Source: Nematostella vectensis (lineage: Eukaryota; Cnidaria; Anthozoa; Actiniaria; Edwardsiidae). Taken from it: DNA of 64,000 nucleotides. Below are positions 1 to 9,559 of this stretch, one piece after another. Each line of letters starts with the position of its first letter. Within the stretch, counting starts at the first letter, position 1. Both the position numbers and the translations under genes were made by a program. The stretch is from positions 11,869,315-11,933,314 of the forward strand of contig NC_064041.1 in NCBI RefSeq assembly GCF_932526225.1, read 5' to 3'. The notes under the pieces are model-generated. The model was not told the DNA's origin. It worked only from the letters and a program-made list of their open reading frames with translations, and did no database searches.

Positions 1-120
1 TTGTTCGCTATTAGAAGTTAGAAATTTTACAATAGTTGACTGATTACAAGCGGTGTGAAGTCCGTGCTTCACGAGTCGCTCGTTGTGATTGTGTTGTGAT
101 TACACTTGATTCGTATTGTT

Positions 121-157
<37 letters not shown>

Positions 158-163
158 ATTATA

Positions 164-195
<32 letters not shown>

Positions 196-286
196 GGGGT
201 CAACCCAATCGAAGTGCAATGAGAGGGCCTCACCCTGAGAGGACCGCCTTGGTGATCACGGTAAACCTCCCGCGTCAGGTAAGTAT
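121..286 (-). ncRNA. U1: U1 spliceosomal snRNA (unit 1)
   Basis: U1 snRNA is the RNA of the U1 snRNP, which base-pairs with intron 5' splice sites in the nucleus. Read on the minus strand the gene is 166 nt, close to the 164 nt of human and fly U1. The 5' end ATACTTACCTG holds the splice-site recognition sequence and fixes the start at 286. Loop I (GATCACCAAG, nt 30-39) matches the U1-70K binding loop, and loop II (ATTGCACTTC, nt 67-76) the U1A binding loop. An Sm site ATAATTTCTGG lies at nt 125-135, followed by the 3' stem-loop with a CGTTCGCG centre, closed by GGGGAC and GTCCCC. The 3' end at 121 is placed by homology and may be off by one or two bases. U2 lies upstream on the same strand. 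Confidence 0.97.
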
Positions 287-333
287 GAGTTTATTTGGCG
301 TCCCTGTACACCGACTGTCCCCGGCTGATTTCA

Positions 334-346
334 TCCTCCATGTGGG
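334..346 (-). promoter_or_regulatory. PSE-like element of U1 (unit 1)
   Basis: Read toward U1, CCCACATGGAGGA lies at -60 to -48 from the U1 start. Nearly the same 13-mer lies at -58 before U2. The position is that of the proximal sequence element bound by SNAPc, and TTCCCACATGG resembles the fly PSEA core TTCCCAACTGG. The same offset holds in every unit. Confidence 0.7.
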
Positions 347-469
347 AACGGTGCATCGCGGTGATTATGACCCGTCGTCTTAATGACGATCCTGTCTCTT
401 ATTGATCTCTCCCGCTATAGCTCGCATGAACAGCACGTAAATGATGCTCGAGGTGTTGCTTGAATGTGT

Positions 470-485
470 CTTCCCGAAAGGGAAG
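470..485 (-). other. Hairpin at the 3' end of U2 (unit 1)
   Basis: CTTCCC-TTTC-GGGAAG (U2 sense) is a perfect 6-bp stem overlapping the last one or two bases of mature U2. It may form the short 3' tail of the U2 precursor or mark 3'-end formation. A classical vertebrate 3' box was not recognised. Confidence 0.4.
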
Positions 486-672
486 GGGGCCGTACTCGGA
501 GGTAGTGCAATACCGAGACAACCCGTGGCTGGGACGCAGCAAGCCGCTTATTCCACAGCCAGTTTCCAAAAATCAGTTTAATATATGAGCTACTCAATGA
601 GCAGCGTATCAGATATTAAGCTGATAAGAACAGATACTACACTTGATCTTAGCCAAAAGGCCGAGAAGCGAT
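484..672 (-). ncRNA. U2: U2 spliceosomal snRNA (unit 1)
   Basis: U2 snRNA pairs with the intron branch site and with U6 in the spliceosome. On the minus strand it begins ATCGCTTCTCGGCC at 672. The branch-site recognition sequence GTAGTA is at nt 33-38, the Sm site ATTTTTGG at nt 100-107, and the stem-loop IV loop TATTGCACTA (binding site of U2B''/U2A') at nt 161-170. Stem IV closes between GGGTTGT and ACGGCCC, which puts the 3' end near 484, giving about 189 nt (human 188-191, fly 192). The 3' limit is good to a few bases. The U2 start faces the 5S start across 257 bp. The gene looks complete and functional. Confidence 0.97.
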
Positions 673-717
673 GCAGAATCTGGCTCGGACTACAGGGAGC
701 GTTTATCATTCTAGGCC

Positions 718-730
718 TCCGCCATGTGGG
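718..730 (-). promoter_or_regulatory. PSE-like element of U2 (unit 1)
   Basis: CCCACATGGCGGA, read toward U2, lies at -58 to -46. It differs from the U1 element at one of 13 positions, and the CCGT just upstream is also shared. Outside this motif the two upstream regions look unrelated, which argues for constraint and not recent duplication. Confidence 0.7.
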
Positions 731-766
731 TGACGGACTCGGTTTTAGGCCCTTCTGCCTCCTAAG

Positions 767-778
767 ATCACATGTGAT
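767..778. promoter_or_regulatory. 12-bp palindrome between U2 and 5S (unit 1)
   Basis: ATCACATGTGAT is a perfect palindrome with an E-box-like CACATGTG centre. It lies 95-106 bp upstream of U2 and about 150 bp upstream of 5S, so it could be an upstream activating site for either gene. That role is inferred from position only. Confidence 0.35.
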
Positions 779-897
779 GATCAGTCATGAACGTAGTGCT
801 ATCACGTACGAGCAGTATTCGCTTGATACAGCGTCTTTGCGAGTGCAATGAGACATTTTTACCGCGCTAGTGCGTGCGTACGTTCTCACCGCACCGC

Positions 898-904
898 TAT
901 AAAA
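898..904 (+). promoter_or_regulatory. TATA-like box of 5S (unit 1)
   Basis: TATAAAA lies at -32 to -26 from the 5S start. Upstream TATA-like boxes at about -30 help RNA polymerase III transcription of 5S genes in several invertebrates and plants, in addition to the internal control region. It is present in all units at the same offset. Confidence 0.65.
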
Positions 905-929
905 GTCTAAAATATCACCGAGATCTTTC

Positions 930-957
930 GTCTACGGCCATACCATCGAGAAAACAC

Positions 958-988
<31 letters not shown>

Positions 989-1048
989 GATTGGGCGCGG
1001 TTAGTACTTGGATGGGTGACCGCCTGGGAATACCGCGTGCTGTAGGCA
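930..1048 (+). rRNA. 5S: 5S ribosomal RNA (unit 1)
   Basis: 5S rRNA is a component of the large ribosomal subunit, made by RNA polymerase III. The 119-nt gene begins GTCTACGGCCATACC and ends GCTGTAGGCA, and the two ends pair as helix I. The internal control region is intact: box A AGTTAAGCTCG at nt 50-60, the intermediate element around nt 67-72, and box C TGGATGGGTGACCGCC at nt 80-95. Loop E (TAGTAC) follows at nt 73-78. A TATA-like box lies about 30 bp upstream and T runs follow the 3' end. Nothing suggests a pseudogene. Confidence 0.98.
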
Positions 1049-1052
1049 TTTC

Positions 1053-1067
1053 TTTTTCATTTTTTTT
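1053..1067 (+). terminator. RNA polymerase III terminator of 5S (unit 1)
   Basis: A run of five T (1053-1057) starts 4 bases after the 5S 3' end, followed by CA and a run of eight T (1060-1067). T runs of four or more on the coding strand terminate RNA polymerase III, so the second run acts as a backup. All units have both. Confidence 0.85.
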
Positions 1068-1387
1068 CTAAACTATAAAGAAAAAGTTAGTGCAGGTTGG
1101 TCATTGTCTAAGCTAAAGAAATCCCTCAGTTGTATGCGTTCTCAACTCGATCTATAGACAATTCAGGCATACTCAGCGACCGTATTGTAATCAAAATCGC
1201 GGTCGTAAACGTTCGCAAACGTTCAGCAGATTCAAGTAGAGTCATAATATTACAAGCGATCAGATCAGTGGATTGTGAAAGCCTGTAAGAGCGTTAGTAC
1301 TCGCATAGGAAATGTCTCTCAATGCAGTAAAATACTATGAGAGAAAGTGCGCAGTATTATCGCATTGGTCGCGCGTTTACACCGCGA

Positions 1388-1388
1388 T
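1388..1388. other. Single-base insertion in unit 1
   Basis: Unit 1 reads CGCGATGTGAAC where all other units read CGCGAGTGAAC, which makes it 1,703 bp. It lies in the spacer. It may be a real variant or a consensus error. Confidence 0.8.
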
Positions 1389-1412
1389 GTGAACACGAAC
1401 ATTACTCAGCTA

Positions 1413-1435
1413 GCATCTCATACAAGCTGAGATGC
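1413..1435. other. 8-bp-stem hairpin in the spacer (unit 1)
   Basis: GCATCTCA and TGAGATGC form a perfect 8-bp inverted repeat around a 7-base loop. The left contig ends at the first base of this hairpin in unit 34 (57579). Function unknown. Confidence 0.5.
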
Positions 1436-1823
1436 CATTCATAGCGTAAACCTTGTCCAAATAAATGCTTTTCGAGATCATGTTTTCACTCACTATAATA
1501 AAGCGCGAAGGTTGCAAAGCAGCGCGCGTATTCCACTGTTCTATTTTAGTGACGAAACAGTCGCACTGAACTTTCATCGCCGGTTAGCAACAACTGATCA
1601 AAACACAGCTCACCTTCGCTCGTTTCATCGCAAAAACACCGCTAGAATGCAGACCAAACACGACTAAAGCCTCTGCCCACCATGACGGTAATGTGAGAGC
1701 AAGTTGTTCGCTATTAGAAGTTAGAAATTTTACAATAGTTGACTGATTACAAGCGGTGTGAAGTCCGTGCTTCACGAGTCGCTCGTTGTGATTGTGTTGT
1801 GATTACACTTGATTCGTATTGTT

Positions 1824-1860
<37 letters not shown>

Positions 1861-1866
1861 ATTATA

Positions 1867-1898
<32 letters not shown>

Positions 1899-1989
1899 GG
1901 GGTCAACCCAATCGAAGTGCAATGAGAGGGCCTCACCCTGAGAGGACCGCCTTGGTGATCACGGTAAACCTCCCGCGTCAGGTAAGTAT
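1824..1989 (-). ncRNA. U1: U1 snRNA, unit 2
   Basis: Unit 2 (1704-3405); same sequence as the unit 1 gene. Confidence 0.97.
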
Positions 1990-2186
1990 GAGTTTATTTG
2001 GCGTCCCTGTACACCGACTGTCCCCGGCTGATTTCATCCTCCATGTGGGAACGGTGCATCGCGGTGATTATGACCCGTCGTCTTAATGACGATCCTGTCT
2101 CTTATTGATCTCTCCCGCTATAGCTCGCATGAACAGCACGTAAATGATGCTCGAGGTGTTGCTTGAATGTGTCTTCCCGAAAGGGA

Positions 2187-2375
2187 AGGGGGCCGTACTC
2201 GGAGGTAGTGCAATACCGAGACAACCCGTGGCTGGGACGCAGCAAGCCGCTTATTCCACAGCCAGTTTCCAAAAATCAGTTTAATATATGAGCTACTCAA
2301 TGAGCAGCGTATCAGATATTAAGCTGATAAGAACAGATACTACACTTGATCTTAGCCAAAAGGCCGAGAAGCGAT
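2187..2375 (-). ncRNA. U2: U2 snRNA, unit 2
   Basis: Unit 2; intact. Confidence 0.97.
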
Positions 2376-2632
2376 GCAGAATCTGGCTCGGACTACAGGG
2401 AGCGTTTATCATTCTAGGCCTCCGCCATGTGGGTGACGGACTCGGTTTTAGGCCCTTCTGCCTCCTAAGATCACATGTGATGATCAGTCATGAACGTAGT
2501 GCTATCACGTACGAGCAGTATTCGCTTGATACAGCGTCTTTGCGAGTGCAATGAGACATTTTTACCGCGCTAGTGCGTGCGTACGTTCTCACCGCACCGC
2601 TATAAAAGTCTAAAATATCACCGAGATCTTTC

Positions 2633-2660
2633 GTCTACGGCCATACCATCGAGAAAACAC

Positions 2661-2691
<31 letters not shown>

Positions 2692-2751
2692 GATTGGGCG
2701 CGGTTAGTACTTGGATGGGTGACCGCCTGGGAATACCGCGTGCTGTAGGCA
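2633..2751 (+). rRNA. 5S: 5S rRNA, unit 2
   Basis: Unit 2; intact, with TATA-like box and T runs. Confidence 0.98.
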
Positions 2752-3525
2752 TTTCTTTTTCATTTTTTTTCTAAACTATAAAGAAAAAGTTAGTGCAGGT
2801 TGGTCATTGTCTAAGCTAAAGAAATCCCTCAGTTGTATGCGTTCTCAACTCGATCTATAGACAATTCAGGCATACTCAGCGACCGTATTGTAATCAAAAT
2901 CGCGGTCGTAAACGTTCGCAAACGTTCAGCAGATTCAAGTAGAGTCATAATATTACAAGCGATCAGATCAGTGGATTGTGAAAGCCTGTAAGAGCGTTAG
3001 TACTCGCATAGGAAATGTCTCTCAATGCAGTAAAATACTATGAGAGAAAGTGCGCAGTATTATCGCATTGGTCGCGCGTTTACACCGCGAGTGAACACGA
3101 ACATTACTCAGCTAGCATCTCATACAAGCTGAGATGCCATTCATAGCGTAAACCTTGTCCAAATAAATGCTTTTCGAGATCATGTTTTCACTCACTATAA
3201 TAAAGCGCGAAGGTTGCAAAGCAGCGCGCGTATTCCACTGTTCTATTTTAGTGACGAAACAGTCGCACTGAACTTTCATCGCCGGTTAGCAACAACTGAT
3301 CAAAACACAGCTCACCTTCGCTCGTTTCATCGCAAAAACACCGCTAGAATGCAGACCAAACACGACTAAAGCCTCTGCCCACCATGACGGTAATGTGAGA
3401 GCAAGTTGTTCGCTATTAGAAGTTAGAAATTTTACAATAGTTGACTGATTACAAGCGGTGTGAAGTCCGTGCTTCACGAGTCGCTCGTTGTGATTGTGTT
3501 GTGATTACACTTGATTCGTATTGTT

Positions 3526-3562
<37 letters not shown>

Positions 3563-3568
3563 ATTATA

Positions 3569-3600
<32 letters not shown>

Positions 3601-3691
3601 GGGGTCAACCCAATCGAAGTGCAATGAGAGGGCCTCACCCTGAGAGGACCGCCTTGGTGATCACGGTAAACCTCCCGCGTCAGGTAAGTAT
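3526..3691 (-). ncRNA. U1: U1 snRNA, unit 3
   Basis: Unit 3 (3406-5107). Confidence 0.97.
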
Positions 3692-3888
3692 GAGTTTATT
3701 TGGCGTCCCTGTACACCGACTGTCCCCGGCTGATTTCATCCTCCATGTGGGAACGGTGCATCGCGGTGATTATGACCCGTCGTCTTAATGACGATCCTGT
3801 CTCTTATTGATCTCTCCCGCTATAGCTCGCATGAACAGCACGTAAATGATGCTCGAGGTGTTGCTTGAATGTGTCTTCCCGAAAGGGA

Positions 3889-4077
3889 AGGGGGCCGTAC
3901 TCGGAGGTAGTGCAATACCGAGACAACCCGTGGCTGGGACGCAGCAAGCCGCTTATTCCACAGCCAGTTTCCAAAAATCAGTTTAATATATGAGCTACTC
4001 AATGAGCAGCGTATCAGATATTAAGCTGATAAGAACAGATACTACACTTGATCTTAGCCAAAAGGCCGAGAAGCGAT
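3889..4077 (-). ncRNA. U2: U2 snRNA, unit 3
   Basis: Unit 3; intact. Confidence 0.97.
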
Positions 4078-4334
4078 GCAGAATCTGGCTCGGACTACAG
4101 GGAGCGTTTATCATTCTAGGCCTCCGCCATGTGGGTGACGGACTCGGTTTTAGGCCCTTCTGCCTCCTAAGATCACATGTGATGATCAGTCATGAACGTA
4201 GTGCTATCACGTACGAGCAGTATTCGCTTGATACAGCGTCTTTGCGAGTGCAATGAGACATTTTTACCGCGCTAGTGCGTGCGTACGTTCTCACCGCACC
4301 GCTATAAAAGTCTAAAATATCACCGAGATCTTTC

Positions 4335-4362
4335 GTCTACGGCCATACCATCGAGAAAACAC

Positions 4363-4393
<31 letters not shown>

Positions 4394-4453
4394 GATTGGG
4401 CGCGGTTAGTACTTGGATGGGTGACCGCCTGGGAATACCGCGTGCTGTAGGCA
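4335..4453 (+). rRNA. 5S: 5S rRNA, unit 3
   Basis: Unit 3; intact. Confidence 0.98.
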
Positions 4454-5227
4454 TTTCTTTTTCATTTTTTTTCTAAACTATAAAGAAAAAGTTAGTGCAG
4501 GTTGGTCATTGTCTAAGCTAAAGAAATCCCTCAGTTGTATGCGTTCTCAACTCGATCTATAGACAATTCAGGCATACTCAGCGACCGTATTGTAATCAAA
4601 ATCGCGGTCGTAAACGTTCGCAAACGTTCAGCAGATTCAAGTAGAGTCATAATATTACAAGCGATCAGATCAGTGGATTGTGAAAGCCTGTAAGAGCGTT
4701 AGTACTCGCATAGGAAATGTCTCTCAATGCAGTAAAATACTATGAGAGAAAGTGCGCAGTATTATCGCATTGGTCGCGCGTTTACACCGCGAGTGAACAC
4801 GAACATTACTCAGCTAGCATCTCATACAAGCTGAGATGCCATTCATAGCGTAAACCTTGTCCAAATAAATGCTTTTCGAGATCATGTTTTCACTCACTAT
4901 AATAAAGCGCGAAGGTTGCAAAGCAGCGCGCGTATTCCACTGTTCTATTTTAGTGACGAAACAGTCGCACTGAACTTTCATCGCCGGTTAGCAACAACTG
5001 ATCAAAACACAGCTCACCTTCGCTCGTTTCATCGCAAAAACACCGCTAGAATGCAGACCAAACACGACTAAAGCCTCTGCCCACCATGACGGTAATGTGA
5101 GAGCAAGTTGTTCGCTATTAGAAGTTAGAAATTTTACAATAGTTGACTGATTACAAGCGGTGTGAAGTCCGTGCTTCACGAGTCGCTCGTTGTGATTGTG
5201 TTGTGATTACACTTGATTCGTATTGTT

Positions 5228-5264
<37 letters not shown>

Positions 5265-5270
5265 ATTATA

Positions 5271-5302
<32 letters not shown>

Positions 5303-5393
5303 GGGGTCAACCCAATCGAAGTGCAATGAGAGGGCCTCACCCTGAGAGGACCGCCTTGGTGATCACGGTAAACCTCCCGCGTCAGGTAAGTAT
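5228..5393 (-). ncRNA. U1: U1 snRNA, unit 4
   Basis: Unit 4 (5108-6809). Confidence 0.97.
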
Positions 5394-5590
5394 GAGTTTA
5401 TTTGGCGTCCCTGTACACCGACTGTCCCCGGCTGATTTCATCCTCCATGTGGGAACGGTGCATCGCGGTGATTATGACCCGTCGTCTTAATGACGATCCT
5501 GTCTCTTATTGATCTCTCCCGCTATAGCTCGCATGAACAGCACGTAAATGATGCTCGAGGTGTTGCTTGAATGTGTCTTCCCGAAAGGGA

Positions 5591-5779
5591 AGGGGGCCGT
5601 ACTCGGAGGTAGTGCAATACCGAGACAACCCGTGGCTGGGACGCAGCAAGCCGCTTATTCCACAGCCAGTTTCCAAAAATCAGTTTAATATATGAGCTAC
5701 TCAATGAGCAGCGTATCAGATATTAAGCTGATAAGAACAGATACTACACTTGATCTTAGCCAAAAGGCCGAGAAGCGAT
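5591..5779 (-). ncRNA. U2: U2 snRNA, unit 4
   Basis: Unit 4; intact. Confidence 0.97.
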
Positions 5780-6036
5780 GCAGAATCTGGCTCGGACTAC
5801 AGGGAGCGTTTATCATTCTAGGCCTCCGCCATGTGGGTGACGGACTCGGTTTTAGGCCCTTCTGCCTCCTAAGATCACATGTGATGATCAGTCATGAACG
5901 TAGTGCTATCACGTACGAGCAGTATTCGCTTGATACAGCGTCTTTGCGAGTGCAATGAGACATTTTTACCGCGCTAGTGCGTGCGTACGTTCTCACCGCA
6001 CCGCTATAAAAGTCTAAAATATCACCGAGATCTTTC

Positions 6037-6064
6037 GTCTACGGCCATACCATCGAGAAAACAC

Positions 6065-6095
<31 letters not shown>

Positions 6096-6155
6096 GATTG
6101 GGCGCGGTTAGTACTTGGATGGGTGACCGCCTGGGAATACCGCGTGCTGTAGGCA
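6037..6155 (+). rRNA. 5S: 5S rRNA, unit 4
   Basis: Unit 4; intact. Confidence 0.98.
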
Positions 6156-6929
6156 TTTCTTTTTCATTTTTTTTCTAAACTATAAAGAAAAAGTTAGTGC
6201 AGGTTGGTCATTGTCTAAGCTAAAGAAATCCCTCAGTTGTATGCGTTCTCAACTCGATCTATAGACAATTCAGGCATACTCAGCGACCGTATTGTAATCA
6301 AAATCGCGGTCGTAAACGTTCGCAAACGTTCAGCAGATTCAAGTAGAGTCATAATATTACAAGCGATCAGATCAGTGGATTGTGAAAGCCTGTAAGAGCG
6401 TTAGTACTCGCATAGGAAATGTCTCTCAATGCAGTAAAATACTATGAGAGAAAGTGCGCAGTATTATCGCATTGGTCGCGCGTTTACACCGCGAGTGAAC
6501 ACGAACATTACTCAGCTAGCATCTCATACAAGCTGAGATGCCATTCATAGCGTAAACCTTGTCCAAATAAATGCTTTTCGAGATCATGTTTTCACTCACT
6601 ATAATAAAGCGCGAAGGTTGCAAAGCAGCGCGCGTATTCCACTGTTCTATTTTAGTGACGAAACAGTCGCACTGAACTTTCATCGCCGGTTAGCAACAAC
6701 TGATCAAAACACAGCTCACCTTCGCTCGTTTCATCGCAAAAACACCGCTAGAATGCAGACCAAACACGACTAAAGCCTCTGCCCACCATGACGGTAATGT
6801 GAGAGCAAGTTGTTCGCTATTAGAAGTTAGAAATTTTACAATAGTTGACTGATTACAAGCGGTGTGAAGTCCGTGCTTCACGAGTCGCTCGTTGTGATTG
6901 TGTTGTGATTACACTTGATTCGTATTGTT

Positions 6930-6966
<37 letters not shown>

Positions 6967-6972
6967 ATTATA

Positions 6973-7004
<32 letters not shown>

Positions 7005-7095
7005 GGGGTCAACCCAATCGAAGTGCAATGAGAGGGCCTCACCCTGAGAGGACCGCCTTGGTGATCACGGTAAACCTCCCGCGTCAGGTAAGTAT
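6930..7095 (-). ncRNA. U1: U1 snRNA, unit 5
   Basis: Unit 5 (6810-8511). Confidence 0.97.
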
Positions 7096-7292
7096 GAGTT
7101 TATTTGGCGTCCCTGTACACCGACTGTCCCCGGCTGATTTCATCCTCCATGTGGGAACGGTGCATCGCGGTGATTATGACCCGTCGTCTTAATGACGATC
7201 CTGTCTCTTATTGATCTCTCCCGCTATAGCTCGCATGAACAGCACGTAAATGATGCTCGAGGTGTTGCTTGAATGTGTCTTCCCGAAAGGGA

Positions 7293-7481
7293 AGGGGGCC
7301 GTACTCGGAGGTAGTGCAATACCGAGACAACCCGTGGCTGGGACGCAGCAAGCCGCTTATTCCACAGCCAGTTTCCAAAAATCAGTTTAATATATGAGCT
7401 ACTCAATGAGCAGCGTATCAGATATTAAGCTGATAAGAACAGATACTACACTTGATCTTAGCCAAAAGGCCGAGAAGCGAT
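7293..7481 (-). ncRNA. U2: U2 snRNA, unit 5
   Basis: Unit 5; intact. Confidence 0.97.
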
Positions 7482-7738
7482 GCAGAATCTGGCTCGGACT
7501 ACAGGGAGCGTTTATCATTCTAGGCCTCCGCCATGTGGGTGACGGACTCGGTTTTAGGCCCTTCTGCCTCCTAAGATCACATGTGATGATCAGTCATGAA
7601 CGTAGTGCTATCACGTACGAGCAGTATTCGCTTGATACAGCGTCTTTGCGAGTGCAATGAGACATTTTTACCGCGCTAGTGCGTGCGTACGTTCTCACCG
7701 CACCGCTATAAAAGTCTAAAATATCACCGAGATCTTTC

Positions 7739-7766
7739 GTCTACGGCCATACCATCGAGAAAACAC

Positions 7767-7797
<31 letters not shown>

Positions 7798-7857
7798 GAT
7801 TGGGCGCGGTTAGTACTTGGATGGGTGACCGCCTGGGAATACCGCGTGCTGTAGGCA
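7739..7857 (+). rRNA. 5S: 5S rRNA, unit 5
   Basis: Unit 5; intact. Confidence 0.98.
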
Positions 7858-8631
7858 TTTCTTTTTCATTTTTTTTCTAAACTATAAAGAAAAAGTTAGT
7901 GCAGGTTGGTCATTGTCTAAGCTAAAGAAATCCCTCAGTTGTATGCGTTCTCAACTCGATCTATAGACAATTCAGGCATACTCAGCGACCGTATTGTAAT
8001 CAAAATCGCGGTCGTAAACGTTCGCAAACGTTCAGCAGATTCAAGTAGAGTCATAATATTACAAGCGATCAGATCAGTGGATTGTGAAAGCCTGTAAGAG
8101 CGTTAGTACTCGCATAGGAAATGTCTCTCAATGCAGTAAAATACTATGAGAGAAAGTGCGCAGTATTATCGCATTGGTCGCGCGTTTACACCGCGAGTGA
8201 ACACGAACATTACTCAGCTAGCATCTCATACAAGCTGAGATGCCATTCATAGCGTAAACCTTGTCCAAATAAATGCTTTTCGAGATCATGTTTTCACTCA
8301 CTATAATAAAGCGCGAAGGTTGCAAAGCAGCGCGCGTATTCCACTGTTCTATTTTAGTGACGAAACAGTCGCACTGAACTTTCATCGCCGGTTAGCAACA
8401 ACTGATCAAAACACAGCTCACCTTCGCTCGTTTCATCGCAAAAACACCGCTAGAATGCAGACCAAACACGACTAAAGCCTCTGCCCACCATGACGGTAAT
8501 GTGAGAGCAAGTTGTTCGCTATTAGAAGTTAGAAATTTTACAATAGTTGACTGATTACAAGCGGTGTGAAGTCCGTGCTTCACGAGTCGCTCGTTGTGAT
8601 TGTGTTGTGATTACACTTGATTCGTATTGTT

Positions 8632-8668
<37 letters not shown>

Positions 8669-8674
8669 ATTATA

Positions 8675-8706
<32 letters not shown>

Positions 8707-8797
8707 GGGGTCAACCCAATCGAAGTGCAATGAGAGGGCCTCACCCTGAGAGGACCGCCTTGGTGATCACGGTAAACCTCCCGCGTCAGGTAAGTAT
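8632..8797 (-). ncRNA. U1: U1 snRNA, unit 6
   Basis: Unit 6 (8512-10213). Confidence 0.97.
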
Positions 8798-8994
8798 GAG
8801 TTTATTTGGCGTCCCTGTACACCGACTGTCCCCGGCTGATTTCATCCTCCATGTGGGAACGGTGCATCGCGGTGATTATGACCCGTCGTCTTAATGACGA
8901 TCCTGTCTCTTATTGATCTCTCCCGCTATAGCTCGCATGAACAGCACGTAAATGATGCTCGAGGTGTTGCTTGAATGTGTCTTCCCGAAAGGGA

Positions 8995-9183
8995 AGGGGG
9001 CCGTACTCGGAGGTAGTGCAATACCGAGACAACCCGTGGCTGGGACGCAGCAAGCCGCTTATTCCACAGCCAGTTTCCAAAAATCAGTTTAATATATGAG
9101 CTACTCAATGAGCAGCGTATCAGATATTAAGCTGATAAGAACAGATACTACACTTGATCTTAGCCAAAAGGCCGAGAAGCGAT
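8995..9183 (-). ncRNA. U2: U2 snRNA, unit 6
   Basis: Unit 6; intact. Confidence 0.97.
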
Positions 9184-9440
9184 GCAGAATCTGGCTCGGA
9201 CTACAGGGAGCGTTTATCATTCTAGGCCTCCGCCATGTGGGTGACGGACTCGGTTTTAGGCCCTTCTGCCTCCTAAGATCACATGTGATGATCAGTCATG
9301 AACGTAGTGCTATCACGTACGAGCAGTATTCGCTTGATACAGCGTCTTTGCGAGTGCAATGAGACATTTTTACCGCGCTAGTGCGTGCGTACGTTCTCAC
9401 CGCACCGCTATAAAAGTCTAAAATATCACCGAGATCTTTC

Positions 9441-9468
9441 GTCTACGGCCATACCATCGAGAAAACAC

Positions 9469-9499
<31 letters not shown>

Positions 9500-9559
9500 G
9501 ATTGGGCGCGGTTAGTACTTGGATGGGTGACCGCCTGGGAATACCGCGTGCTGTAGGCA
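9441..9559 (+). rRNA. 5S: 5S rRNA, unit 6
   Basis: Unit 6; intact. Confidence 0.98.

Larger units (their letters stand above)
1069..1703. other. Non-genic spacer (unit 1), continuing to position 120 of the next unit
   Basis: From the 5S terminator to the 3' end of the next U1 there are about 755 bp with no recognised gene. I looked for U4, U5, U6, tRNA and spliced-leader signatures on both strands and saw none. The spacer holds a doubled AAACGTTC (two AACGTT palindromes), a CGACCG/CGGTCG inverted repeat at 1177-1205, a hairpin at 1413-1435 and, in the next unit, a GTGAAG/CTTCAC hairpin at unit positions 55-72. Short ORFs here look fortuitous. The spacer is as uniform between units as the genes. 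Confidence 0.7.

Noticed and set aside
36-383. 115-codon plus-strand ORF repeated in every unit
   Set aside because: It runs antisense through U1 and its promoter. Its conservation follows from the RNA gene, and the predicted protein resembles no family.
415-597. 60-codon minus-strand ORF repeated in every unit
   Set aside because: It overlaps U2 on the same strand; stable snRNAs are not translated, and the frame is open by chance.
585-851. 88-codon plus-strand ORF repeated in every unit
   Set aside because: It is antisense to the 5' half of U2 and to its promoter. In unit 8 the 12726 change alters its product (E to V), with no sign of codon-level constraint.
1069-1703. Possible U4, U5, U6, tRNA or spliced-leader gene in the spacer
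   Set aside because: I looked for their diagnostic boxes on both strands (Sm site with partner stems, U6 ACAGAGA, tRNA A and B boxes, SL splice donor) and found none.
1584-1775. 63-codon minus-strand ORF in the spacer
   Set aside because: No recognisable domain, no promoter context, and it is short enough to be chance. Unit 32 changes it (A to T) at 54393.
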